64,000 bases of DNA from Nocardioides mangrovi (lineage in GTDB: Bacteria > Actinomycetota > Actinomycetes > Propionibacteriales > Nocardioidaceae): positions 1-64,000 of the forward strand of contig NZ_JAIQZJ010000002.1 in assembly GCF_020073815.1 (NCBI RefSeq), in the 5' to 3' direction. The notes beneath the pieces were generated by a model. The model did no database searches and was not told the DNA's origin. It saw nothing but the letters and a program-made list of their open reading frames with translations. Shown here in pieces: positions 31,922 through 39,747 of the stretch. Position 1 is the first letter of the stretch; each line of letters begins with the position of its first letter. The position numbers and the translations under genes are program-made.

Positions 31922-32866
31922 ATGCGGATCGAGCAGCTGGAATACCTGACGGCGGTGATCCAGCACGGGTCACTGCGCCGCGCCAGCGAGCGGCTCCACC
32001 TCTCCCAGCCGGCGCTGAGCGAGGCGGTCTCCAAGCTCGAGCGCGAGCTCGGCGTGACGCTGCTGGACCGGCGCCGCTCCGGTGCTCGGATCAGCCGCCG
32101 CGGCCGCGACCTGATCCCGAACGTGGTCGAGGTCCTCGAGGCCGTCGACCGGCTCCGGCAGGCCGCGGGCGACCAGGCCGCCGGGCACCGGGTGGTCCGG
32201 GTCGGCACGGTGAGCACCGCGACCTCGACGCTGCTGGTCCCGGCCGTCCGCGAGCTGCGGCGTACCCACCCCGGCAGCGAGGTCGAGGTCGTCAACACCC
32301 AGCAGGTCCAGATCGACGACGGGCTGCGCGACGGCACCCTCGACCTCGGGCTGGTCAACCTCCTCGCCGGCGACGACCGGCCCACCGATCTCACCGGTAC
32401 GACGCTCGCGCAGGGTCGTCCGGTCGCCGTGCTGCCCGCCGGGCACGCCCTGGCCAGCGCGGACGCGGTCACCATCGACGACCTGCGGGCCGAGCCGTTC
32501 GTCGCGATGCGGGCGGGCTACCTGATGCACCGCTTCGCGCACCGCCTCTTCGAGGACCGGATGCCGAGCTTCTCGACCACCACCGACGGCGCCGAGCTCG
32601 GCAAGATCATGGTCGCGCAGGGGCTCGGGCTCACCGTGCTGCCGGACTACAGCGTCATCGACGACCCGCTGGTGCGCGCCGGACTGATCACCCACCGCCC
32701 GCTCGCGGCCGACCGCACCGTCGTCCTCCTCGAGCTCCGGCAGCGCATCGAGCGGCACACGCCCGAGCACGTGCGGGCCCTGTGCGCCGCCCTCGTCGAG
32801 CGCGCCGCAGCCCTGCACCGGGCCGCGGGAACCGCCCCGCTCCCGGTCGCGTCCCAGGGGGCATGA
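31922..32866 (+). CDS. LysR family regulator of the sulfur operon
   Basis: The 314-residue regulator has an N-terminal winged helix (MRIEQLEYLTAVIQHGSLRRASERLHLSQPALSEAVSKLERELG) and a periplasmic-binding-like effector domain (about 90-295). GGGAGGAG precedes the ATG. Divergent orientation and the AT-rich intergenic region make the sfnG operon its likely target, with a sulfate- or sulfite-derived signal by analogy to Cbl/CysB-type regulators; the effector is inferred. The stop overlaps the next start (ATGA). Confidence 0.9.
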   Translation: MRIEQLEYLTAVIQHGSLRRASERLHLSQPALSEAVSKLERELGVTLLDRRRSGARISRRGRDLIPNVVEVLEAVDRLRQAAGDQAAGHRVVRVGTVSTATSTLLVPAVRELRRTHPGSEVEVVNTQQVQIDDGLRDGTLDLGLVNLLAGDDRPTDLTGTTLAQGRPVAVLPAGHALASADAVTIDDLRAEPFVAMRAGYLMHRFAHRLFEDRMPSFSTTTDGAELGKIMVAQGLGLTVLPDYSVIDDPLVRAGLITHRPLAADRTVVLLELRQRIERHTPEHVRALCAALVERAAALHRAAGTAPLPVASQGA

Positions 32867-33846
32867 ACCGGTCACCCGCTCGCCTCTCCCTGGTCACGGC
32901 CGCCCTCGCCGGCAGTCTCCTCCTCCTGGCCGGCTGCAGCGGCACCGGCGACTCCGGCGCCAGCGGCGACTCCGACGCCGGCGGCAGCAGCGCCAGCCGG
33001 GCCGACGACGGCGGCGGCACCACCCTCGAGAAGTCCCTGACCGACGGCACGGTCGCGGACGCACCGGCCGACAGCGCCGCTGTCGCCGGCCCGGCCTCCG
33101 GCAAGAACCGGCCCGCGGCTCAGGTCGACGACCTCCAGCAGGCGCTGATCAAGAAGGGCACGGTCGAGCTGACGAGCACCGACGTCGGCAGGGCCGGCTT
33201 CGAGGTGCAGAAGATCGCGGACCGCTACTCCGGGCAGGTGACCGAGGAGCAGACGGAGACGAGCGACGACGGCGACCCGTCGTACTCCCGGATGGTGCTG
33301 CGGGTGCCGGTCGCCCACTTCGACGACGCGATGGACGACATCTCCGCCGCTGCCGAGCTCGTCGGCTCGAACACCAAGCAGGAGGACGTCACCTCCGAGC
33401 TGATCGACACCCGGACCCGGATCGAGGTGCAGAAGCGCAGCATCGCCCGGATCAGCGTGCTCTTCGACCGGGCTCAGAGCATCCGCGACATCATGGCGAT
33501 CGAGGCTCAGCTCTCGCGACGCCAGGCGGACCTGGAGTCCCTCGAGCGGCGCGCGGCCTACCTCTCCCACCAGTCGAGCTACTCCACGATCACGGTCGAC
33601 ATCGACCGGACGCCGGAGAAGAAGGCAGCGGTCGCCAAGGACGACGACTCCGGGTTCGTGGCAGGGCTGAAGGCCGGGTGGGGTGGGCTGTCGACGTTCG
33701 CGGTCGGGCTCGCGACGGTCCTCGGCGCCCTGCTCCCCTGGCTGGTCGTGGTGGCGCTGGTCGGGCCGCCGGCGTACCTGCTGGTGCGGTGGCTGCGCCG
33801 GCGGCTCAGCGCTCGAAGTTCTGGACGAACTCCGTCAGCCGCGTGA
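32863..33846 (+). CDS. DUF4349 lipoprotein
   Basis: The 327-residue exported protein has a lipobox LLAGC (near residue 25), an acidic low-complexity linker, and a DUF4349 core ([26 protein letters not shown]..., [41 protein letters not shown]...) with a predicted coiled coil. A C-terminal membrane segment follows ([32 protein letters not shown]). It is coupled to the LysR gene by ATGA but probably belongs to a different function. Its 3' end overlaps the converging hemE by 41 bases. Confidence 0.88.
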   Translation: MNRSPARLSLVTAALAGSLLLLAGCSGTGDSGASGDSDAGGSSASRADDGGGTTLEKSLTDGTVADAPADSAAVAGPASGKNRPAAQVDDLQQALIKKGTVELTSTDVGRAGFEVQKIADRYSGQVTEEQTETSDDGDPSYSRMVLRVPVAHFDDAMDDISAAAELVGSNTKQEDVTSELIDTRTRIEVQKRSIARISVLFDRAQSIRDIMAIEAQLSRRQADLESLERRAAYLSHQSSYSTITVDIDRTPEKKAAVAKDDDSGFVAGLKAGWGGLSTFAVGLATVLGALLPWLVVVALVGPPAYLLVRWLRRRLSARSSGRTPSAA

Positions 33847-34843
33847 GCTGGTCGGGGTCGGTGCTGGGCAGCACCCCGTGGCCGAGGTTGAAGACGTGGC
33901 CGCGGGCGGCCCGTCCGGCCTCGATCACCTCGGCGGCCCGGGCGGTCATCACCTCGGTGGGCGCGAAGACGAGCGTGGGGTCGAGGTTGCCCTGGACGCC
34001 GCGGTCGCCGACCTTCGCGATCGCGTCGGCGAGCGGGGTGCGCCAGTCGACGCCGACCACGTCGGCGCCGGCCTCACCCATGAGGCCGAGCAGGTTGGCG
34101 GTCCCGACGCCGAAGTGGATCCGCGGGACGCCGAGCGCCCCGGCCCGCTCCAGGACGTGGGCGGAGTGCGGGAGCACCTGGTCGCGGTAGTCGGCGGGGG
34201 TGAGGGCACCGGCCCAGCTGTCGAAGAGCTGGACGGCGGAGGCGCCCGCCGCGACCTGGACCTCGAGGTAGGCCGCGGAGATGCCGGCGATCTTGCGCAT
34301 CAGCGCCTGCCAGAGCTCGGGCTGGGAGAACATCATCGCCTTGGTGCGCGCGTGATCCTTCGACGGACCGCCCTCGACGAGGTAGGACGCGACGGTGAAC
34401 GGCGCACCCGCGAAGCCGATGAGCGGGGTCCCGTGGAGCTCGGCGACCAGCTCGCGGACCGCCTCGGTGATGAACGGGACGTGCTCGGGCGTGAGGTCCG
34501 GGATCGCCTCGACGTCGGCCATCGTGCGCACCGGGTGGGCGACGACCGGGCCGACCCCGGGCTTGATGTCCAGGTCGACGCCGACCGCCTTGAGCGGCAG
34601 CACGATGTCGGAGAAGAAGATGGCCGCGTCGACGCCGTACCGGCGCACGGGCTGGAGCGTGATCTCGACGACGAGCTCGGGGTTCATGCAGGACTCGAGC
34701 ATCCCGACGCCCTGGCGGACCCGGAGGTACTCCGGCAGCGAGCGGCCCGCCTGGCGCATGTACCAGACCGGCGTGTAGGGCACCTCCTCCCCGCGGAGCG
34801 CCTTGAGGAACGCGCTGTCACGGAGCCGAGGATGGGGTGCCAT
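33806..34843 (-). CDS. hemE: uroporphyrinogen decarboxylase HemE
   Basis: Decarboxylates uroporphyrinogen III to coproporphyrinogen III. The 345-residue TIM-barrel protein has the signature [61 protein letters not shown], the [15 protein letters not shown] segment, and [23 protein letters not shown] at 34843 gives the usual length. Downstream heme genes cgoX and hemQ are on the same strand but 6.6 kb away. Confidence 0.96.
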   Translation of the reverse strand: MAPHPRLRDSAFLKALRGEEVPYTPVWYMRQAGRSLPEYLRVRQGVGMLESCMNPELVVEITLQPVRRYGVDAAIFFSDIVLPLKAVGVDLDIKPGVGPVVAHPVRTMADVEAIPDLTPEHVPFITEAVRELVAELHGTPLIGFAGAPFTVASYLVEGGPSKDHARTKAMMFSQPELWQALMRKIAGISAAYLEVQVAAGASAVQLFDSWAGALTPADYRDQVLPHSAHVLERAGALGVPRIHFGVGTANLLGLMGEAGADVVGVDWRTPLADAIAKVGDRGVQGNLDPTLVFAPTEVMTARAAEVIEAGRAARGHVFNLGHGVLPSTDPDQLTRLTEFVQNFER

Positions 34844-34901
34844 GGTCGAAGCCTGACACCTCGGTCGGCGTGTTCGCACATCGGGTTGGCAGGGGTCGAC
34901 C

Positions 34902-34907
34902 TACTGT
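34902..34907 (+). promoter_or_regulatory. -10 box of a leaderless promoter for the DUF3000 gene
   Basis: TACTGT ending six bases before ATG at 34914. No ribosome-binding site is present, fitting leaderless translation. Confidence 0.6.
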
Positions 34908-34913
34908 GAACCC

Positions 34914-35546
34914 ATGGTGGTCGGTCAGGAGACACACCCGAGTCCGGGTGTGGGCGCGGCGCCTGCGGAGTTCCGTGAGGCGGTGGCGACCATGCGCGCC
35001 GCCCGGCTGCGCCCTGAGGTCTTCTGCGAGGAGATGCCCGCGCCGCAGCGGATCGCGCCCTGGGCCTCGGCGCTCTCCGCCGACGTCACCGTCGACGACA
35101 CGGACGTCGCGACCGGCCGGATCATCCTGCTCCACGACCCTGCCGGCAACGACGCGTGGGACGGCACCTTCCGGTGCGTGGCCTACGCCCGTGCCGAGAT
35201 CGACCTGGAGCTGATCACCGACCCGATGCTGGCGATGGTCGGCTGGACCTGGCTGACCGAGGCGCTCGACGCCCACGGGGCGTCGTACGTCGCCGCGTCG
35301 GGGACGGTCACCCGGGTCGCGACCGAGAGCTTCGGCGGGATGGCCGACGAGGAGGGCAGCGCCCAGATCGAGATCCGGGCGTCCTGGTCGCCGGTGCGGC
35401 CGCCCGAGGCCGCCGACCTCGGACCGCTCGACCTCGCACCCCACGTCGAGGCGTGGAGCGAGCTGCTGTGCACCGCGGCCGGGCTGCCGCCGGTGCCCGA
35501 CGGTGTTGCCGTGATGCCGAGCCGCCGCGGCCAGCGGGGCTCGTGA
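34914..35546 (+). CDS. DUF3000 family protein
   Basis: The 210-residue cytoplasmic protein of the actinobacterial DUF3000 family has FREAVATMRAARLRPEVFCEEMPAPQRIAPWASALSADV, DPMLAMVGWTWLTEALDAHGASYVAASGTVTRVATESFGGM and LCTAAGLPPVPDGVAVMPSRRGQRG. Function unknown. It overlaps the RNase D start (GTGA), and the same pair next to hemE occurs in mycobacteria (Rv2680-Rv2681 beside hemE). Confidence 0.9.
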   Translation: MVVGQETHPSPGVGAAPAEFREAVATMRAARLRPEVFCEEMPAPQRIAPWASALSADVTVDDTDVATGRIILLHDPAGNDAWDGTFRCVAYARAEIDLELITDPMLAMVGWTWLTEALDAHGASYVAASGTVTRVATESFGGMADEEGSAQIEIRASWSPVRPPEAADLGPLDLAPHVEAWSELLCTAAGLPPVPDGVAVMPSRRGQRGS

Positions 35547-36862
35547 CGATGACCCAGGACCCGACCCCCGCTCAGACCGACGCCGAGACCCCCGGGTCTG
35601 CGGAGACCCCGGAGGCTCCCGAGCCCGAGAAGCCGCTGCTCACCCTGCGCGACGGCCTGCCCCCGGTGGTGGACACCGACGCGGGTCTCGCCGAGGTGGC
35701 GACGCGATTGGCCGCCGGCACCGGGCCGGTCGCCGTCGACGCCGAGCGCGCCTCCGGCTACCGCTACTCCGCCCGCGCCTACCTCATCCAGCTGCGCCGC
35801 GAGGGCTCCGGCACCTTCCTGGTCGACCCGATCGCCTTCGGGTCGCTGGCCCCGGTGCAGGAGGCGCTCGACGGTGTCGAGTGGATCCTGCACGCCGCGA
35901 CCCAGGATCTCCCCTGCCTGGCCGAGGTCGGGATGCGCCCGTCCGCGCTCTTCGACACCGAGCTCGCGGGGCGCCTGCTCGGCTATCCCCGGGTCGGCCT
36001 GGCGACCCTCGTCGAGACCCTGCTCGGCTACCGGCTCGCCAAGGAGCACTCCGCCGTCGACTGGTCGACGCGGCCGCTGCCCGAACCGTGGCTGGAGTAC
36101 GCCGCCCTCGACGTCGAGGTGCTCGTCGAGCTCCGCGACCGGATCGGCGACGAGCTGGAGGAGGCCGGCAAGCAGGAGTGGGCGCGCCAGGAGTTCGAGC
36201 ACCTGCGCGGCTTCGAGCCGACCGCCCGCGTCGAGGCGTGGCGGCGTACCTCCGGCCTGCACCGGGTCCGCGGCCGGCGCGCCCTGGCCGCGGTGCGCGC
36301 GCTGTGGGAGACCCGCGACGAGATCGCCGAGCGCCGCGACGTGACGCCGAGCAGGATCCTCCCCGACGCCTCGATCGTGATCGCGGCCCAGGCGATGCCC
36401 GCCGACCGGGCCGCGCTGCTCTCCACGAAGGGCTTCCACGGTCGCGGCGCCGAGCGCTACGCCGCCCGCTGGGTGGCCGCGCTGCGCCAGGCCGCCGAGA
36501 TGGACGACGCGGACCTGCCGACCCGCTCGCCGCGCGGGGACGGGCCGCCGCTCCCCCGCGCCTGGGCCGAGAAGGACCCGGTGGCCGCCCGCCGGCTCAC
36601 CCTCGCCCGCGACGCGCTCACCGCGCTCGCCGAGGAGCACGGCCTCCCGGTCGAGAACCTCCTCACCCCCGACTACCTGCGGCGCGTCCTGTGGACCCCT
36701 CCGGCCACGCGCGAGCCCGCCGCGCTGGCCACCGCCGTCGGCGCACAGCTCACGGCGCTGACCGCGCGCCCCTGGCAGGTCGACCTCGCCGGCCCGGTGA
36801 TCGTCGACGCGATCCTGACCGCCGACGCCGAGGCCGCGGCGGCCGCTGAGTCGTCCGACTGA
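35543..36862 (+). CDS. rnd: ribonuclease D (HRDC-domain 3'-5' exoribonuclease)
   Basis: The 439-residue DEDD-family exonuclease for tRNA 3' maturation or RNA decay has GPVAVDAERASGYRYSARAYLIQL (Exo I, with VDAE), WILHAATQDLPCLAEVG (Exo II), and YAALDVEVLVELRDRI (Exo III). HRDC helices follow around 250-320. GTG at 35543 overlaps the DUF3000 stop; ATG at 35549 is equally possible. dxs, which follows in mycobacteria, is not present here. Confidence 0.93.
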   Translation: MTMTQDPTPAQTDAETPGSAETPEAPEPEKPLLTLRDGLPPVVDTDAGLAEVATRLAAGTGPVAVDAERASGYRYSARAYLIQLRREGSGTFLVDPIAFGSLAPVQEALDGVEWILHAATQDLPCLAEVGMRPSALFDTELAGRLLGYPRVGLATLVETLLGYRLAKEHSAVDWSTRPLPEPWLEYAALDVEVLVELRDRIGDELEEAGKQEWARQEFEHLRGFEPTARVEAWRRTSGLHRVRGRRALAAVRALWETRDEIAERRDVTPSRILPDASIVIAAQAMPADRAALLSTKGFHGRGAERYAARWVAALRQAAEMDDADLPTRSPRGDGPPLPRAWAEKDPVAARRLTLARDALTALAEEHGLPVENLLTPDYLRRVLWTPPATREPAALATAVGAQLTALTARPWQVDLAGPVIVDAILTADAEAAAAAESSD

Positions 36863-36956
36863 GGTCGGTCCAGGGCTTCGGTCGGGCCCGGGCAGCGGTG
36901 GGTTCGGCTCGCTCTGCTGTCGACGAACCGAGCCGAGGTCACCGCCGACCCGCGGC

Positions 36957-38333
36957 TCAGCCTCCGTCGGAGGGCGAGGCGGAGTCGGACGGGGACGCCG
37001 ACTCGGAGACCGACTCGGGGTCGAGGACGGGCTTGGAGAGCTCGTCGATCCGCTCGGTGACGGCGTCGAGGTCGAGGACGCCGACGCCGTAGACCATCTG
37101 CTCCAGGCTCGGCTCGACCGCGTCCTCGAGCTGCGGCAACGTGTCGATCAGCGGCGCGATCGACATCGACCGGACGCTGGTGTTGAAGAAGGTCGAGTGC
37201 GCCGGCTGCTGGTCGGGCTGGAGGAAGTCGTCGGACAGTGCGACCGCCACGTTGGCCGGGTCGAGGTAGCCGGTGCGCGCCAGGGTGCTCACCGACTCGT
37301 TGGAGATCTCGTGAACCATGAAGTCCGCGGCGTACGGCGTGCTCGCGGCGGTGGCGGACAGGCACAGGCCGGTCACGTCGCCGACGGTGGCCGAGCCGTC
37401 GAGCTTGGGCATCGGCATCACGTCGAACTTGAGTCCCTCGACCTGGCGCAGCTCCGGCACCAACGCGCGGGTGCCGGCGATCATGCCGAGCTTGCCCTTC
37501 TCGAACCAGGTGAGCGCGGGCGACTTGAGCAGCTGGCTGTTGTCGAGGGTCACCTGGGGGTTGCGCAGCAGCTCGAGGGTGCGCTCCAGCGCGTCGCGGC
37601 TGCCGTCGCTGGAGAAGGCGAGCGACGTGGGGGCCTCGGCGTCGTCGAAGACCGAGCCGCCACCGGAGACGATGAAGGGCGAGAGCCCGTTCAACGTCGG
37701 CGCGATGTGGACGCCCTTGGTGTTGCGGCCGGGCCGGGACGCGAACTCCGCGGCGGCCGCGAACTGGTCGAAGGACCAGCTGGTGGCGTCCTCACCGGGC
37801 GCGTCGAGACCGCGGTTGGTCATCTTGGTGAAGTTGACCAGACGCTTGTTGTAGTAGATGACCGTCGGCGCGACGCCGTAGGGCATGCACTGGAGCCGGT
37901 CCTGGGCGCTGAACGCCTGCAGGGCGTTGCGGGAGTAGTTGTCGCCGAAGGCGACGCCACGCTCGTCGAGCAGCTCGTCGACCGGCTGGTTGAGGTTGTT
38001 GTCGAGCAGCCACGAGAGATCGGTGCGCGAGGCCAGGAACACGTCCGGGACGGCGGCGCCGCCCTCGATGTCCTTGCGCATCGCCGCGCGGTTCGGCCAC
38101 GACCTCACCTCCACCTCGAGGTGGTCGGGGTCGGCGTTCCAGGTGGCCGCGGTCGTCTCGTAGGCCCGGATCTCCTCCTGGCTGCCGAAGACCCCGAAGG
38201 TCAGGTGGCGCGGGGCCGCGGAGGTGCTGGTCGACGGGGACGGCGACGGCGCGTCGGATCCGTCGGTGCAGGCCACGAGGGTGCCGAGCGACCCGATCAC
38301 CACCGCAGCCGCCAGTGCTCGCCTCGCCCTCAC
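36957..38333 (-). CDS. extracellular solute-binding lipoprotein (ABC type, family 1)
   Basis: The 458-residue exported lipoprotein has a lipobox LGTLVAC (Cys22) and an S/P-rich linker. Its sugar-binding-protein-like domain includes HLTFGVFGSQEEIRAYETTAATWNA, PDVFLASRTDLSWLLDNN, GVAPTVIYYNKRL, and SWSFDQFAAAAEFA. The tail is repetitive Ser/Pro/Asp (SESASPSDSASPSDGG). No permease or ATPase gene is adjacent, so it is an orphan component or works with a distant transporter. GGAGGAGAT precedes the GTG start. Confidence 0.88.
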   Translation of the reverse strand: MRARRALAAAVVIGSLGTLVACTDGSDAPSPSPSTSTSAAPRHLTFGVFGSQEEIRAYETTAATWNADPDHLEVEVRSWPNRAAMRKDIEGGAAVPDVFLASRTDLSWLLDNNLNQPVDELLDERGVAFGDNYSRNALQAFSAQDRLQCMPYGVAPTVIYYNKRLVNFTKMTNRGLDAPGEDATSWSFDQFAAAAEFASRPGRNTKGVHIAPTLNGLSPFIVSGGGSVFDDAEAPTSLAFSSDGSRDALERTLELLRNPQVTLDNSQLLKSPALTWFEKGKLGMIAGTRALVPELRQVEGLKFDVMPMPKLDGSATVGDVTGLCLSATAASTPYAADFMVHEISNESVSTLARTGYLDPANVAVALSDDFLQPDQQPAHSTFFNTSVRSMSIAPLIDTLPQLEDAVEPSLEQMVYGVGVLDLDAVTERIDELSKPVLDPESVSESASPSDSASPSDGG

Positions 38334-38362
38334 CTGATCTCCTCCCCCGTCGTCGCACGAAT

Positions 38363-38384
38363 GCGCCCGGGCACACCCGGGCGC
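38363..38384. terminator. hairpin between the pemK-like and solute-binding genes
   Basis: A 9-bp perfect GC stem (38363-38371 with 38376-38384) with loop CACA, 36 bases downstream of the PemK-like stop on the minus strand. Confidence 0.65.
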
Positions 38385-38419
38385 TGGCCCACCCTATCGA
38401 CCCCGCGATGACCTGCGGG

Positions 38420-38869
38420 TCAGCCCAAGGTGTGATGCTTCCGGGCCCCCGCGACGACCCGGTCGAAGGTCGCGCGGTCGAGCGCGGCACCCTCGCGGCG
38501 TACGGCGGAGGGCGCGAGCCGGATCAGCCGGTCCAGCCGCACCTCGCTCGGCCGGCGCTCGCGGTCCCACGCCCCGGTGCCGACGTCCATCCAGTGGCGA
38601 CCCCACCGCGCCTCCTGCTCGCCGTCGCGGTCGTGGTCCTTGCTGGTGAGCATCAGGCCCAGGAGCTCGCCGTCCTGGACGCCGACGAGGAGCACGGGAC
38701 GGTCCTTGCCCTGGCGCGGGTCGTCCTCGTAGGGAACCCAGCCCCACACGACCTCACCGGGATCCGGCCGGCCGTCCGCCTTGGGCGCATAGGTGACGGA
38801 GGGGCCACTGGCGGGGCCGCTGATCGGCGGGGACGGACGACGGCGTCGGCGGAGAAGTCGGCGCAACAT
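38420..38869 (-). CDS. PemK/MazF-fold protein without visible antitoxin
   Basis: The 149-residue protein has a basic Arg-rich N-terminus, then a PemK/MazF-like domain (DPGEVVWGWVPYEDDPRQGKDRPVLLVGVQDG, LGLMLTSKDHD, SEVRLDRLIRLAPSAV). Toxins of this family are mRNA endonucleases, but single copies without an antitoxin are widespread in actinobacteria and may not be toxins; no antitoxin gene flanks it. Its promoter looks leaderless, with TAGCCT six bases before the ATG and abutting the structured repeat block. Confidence 0.8.
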   Translation of the reverse strand: MLRRLLRRRRRPSPPISGPASGPSVTYAPKADGRPDPGEVVWGWVPYEDDPRQGKDRPVLLVGVQDGELLGLMLTSKDHDRDGEQEARWGRHWMDVGTGAWDRERRPSEVRLDRLIRLAPSAVRREGAALDRATFDRVVAGARKHHTLG

Positions 38870-38875
38870 GAGCCG

Positions 38876-38881
38876 AGGCTA
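38876..38881 (-). promoter_or_regulatory. -10 box of a leaderless promoter for the PemK-like gene
   Basis: TAGCCT on the minus strand, six bases before ATG at 38869. The tandem structured repeats start at the very next base upstream. Confidence 0.5.
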
Positions 38882-39032
38882 GCCCGGGCCCGCAGCGTGG
38901 CGCCGCGGCGAAGCCGCATCGGGCGAAGCCCGATCGCGACACGCTCGGCCCATTCAAGCCCGGGCGGCAGCGTGGCGCCGCCGCGAAGCGGCACGGAGCG
39001 AAGCTCCGTTGCGACACGCTCGCCCTATCCAA
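38882..39032. repeat. two tandem ~76-base structured repeats with GAA-loop hairpins
   Basis: Copies at 38882-38957 and 38958-39032. Each begins GCCCGGGC, carries an outer AGCGTG/CACGCT stem (38894-38899 with 38940-38945; 38969-38974 with 39015-39020), and encloses two perfect hairpins closed by C-GAA-G loops. Stem bases differ between copies at four pairs, always in a compensating way. Translations of the block give repetitive Arg/Ala-rich peptides but no credible protein. Confidence 0.8.
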
Positions 39033-39036
39033 AGCT

Positions 39037-39127
39037 GCAGCACGCCGGACCGGGAGCGCCTCACGGCGCGTGGCCGCTCGTAGCGGCTGATGTTGGGACC
39101 CGGGGCTGCCGCGGCCCGGCGTGCTGC
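39037..39127. repeat. 91-base branched palindrome
   Basis: 12-bp perfect terminal inverted repeats GCAGCACGCCGG (39037-39048) and CCGGCGTGCTGC (39116-39127). Inside are GCGCC-TCAC-GGCGC (39056-39069), GCCGCT-CGT-AGCGGC (39073-39087) and a G/C-rich pairing near 39101-39119. It lies between the tandem repeats and the 3' end of the next gene. There are no target-site duplications and it is not a tRNA. Confidence 0.75.
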
Positions 39128-39143
39128 GTCCATTGTAACGACG

Positions 39144-39740
39144 TCAGGTGAGCCGGTGCTCCAGTTCGAGGTGTCCCGCGGCCTCGAGCTGCTCGGAGAG
39201 CACCAGGATCCGCTGCACCTCCGCCTCGGTCGGACCGGCGAGCGACGCGCGGCCGGCGGCGACCACACGGGCGAACGCCGCGGCGCGCAGCAGCACGTCC
39301 GCGAAGTCGCTCCCGGCGATGCCGCGGAGCACCTCGTCGATCATCGTCTTGAGCTGCTCGGGGCCGGGCGGGTCGGCCACGCCGGCCACCACGCGGGCGA
39401 CCTGGGCGCTGCGTCGTCCGGCCTCGAACTCGTGCGCGACGCCGACCGGGTCGGCGTAGACCCAGGAGCGCAGCAGGAAGAGCCGCCACAGGCAGCCGGC
39501 CAGCGAGTCGGCGGGCGAGCCCGACCAGACCTCGGCGATCGTCTCGATGCCCTCGGTGTCGGCGAGGTGCACGAGCCGCTCCGCCACGGCCGCGTCGTCG
39601 GAGTCCCGCGCGCCCCGGACCAGCAGCGCGGCCGCACGGTCGGCGGCCTCGCTCACCAGGGCCGGGTCGGCGCCGCCGCCGAGGGCCGCGAAGAAGAGGC
39701 TCCCCGGCGTCATCGGGCGGTGGTACTGGCGGTCGGTCAC
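39144..39740 (-). CDS. conserved hypothetical protein downstream of hrpA
   Basis: The 198-residue soluble, largely helical protein is rich in Ala, Glu and Arg (DPALVSEAADRAAALLVRGARDSDDAAVAERLVHLADTEG, GCLWRLFLLRSWVYADPVGVAHEFEAGRRSAQVARVVAGVADPPGPEQLKTMIDEVLRG). No catalytic motif or signal is visible. GTG at 39740 lies seven bases after the hrpA stop, so it is probably co-transcribed; ATG at 39713 is an alternative start. Not recognised. Confidence 0.75.
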   Translation of the reverse strand: MTDRQYHRPMTPGSLFFAALGGGADPALVSEAADRAAALLVRGARDSDDAAVAERLVHLADTEGIETIAEVWSGSPADSLAGCLWRLFLLRSWVYADPVGVAHEFEAGRRSAQVARVVAGVADPPGPEQLKTMIDEVLRGIAGSDFADVLLRAAAFARVVAAGRASLAGPTEAEVQRILVLSEQLEAAGHLELEHRLT

Positions 39741-39747
39741 GGGTGCA

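Noticed and set aside
36895..36945. Terminator after the RNase D gene
   Set aside because: GCGGTGGGTTCG can pair with CGAACC and CACCGC, but only with a 10-base bulge and competing alternatives; too weak to list as a terminator.
38754..39032. Reading frames across the structured repeats giving repeated FAAAPRC/GGATL-like peptides
   Set aside because: The peptide repetition only reflects the tandem DNA element; there is no ribosome site, and no frame keeps conserved residues independent of the hairpins.
38882..39032. CRISPR array
   Set aside because: Only two units, contiguous without spacers, and no cas genes in the window.
39037..39127. tRNA-like cloverleaf
   Set aside because: It has terminal pairing and three internal hairpins, but no T-loop TTCGA motif, no anticodon-arm spacing, and a 12-bp end stem instead of seven.
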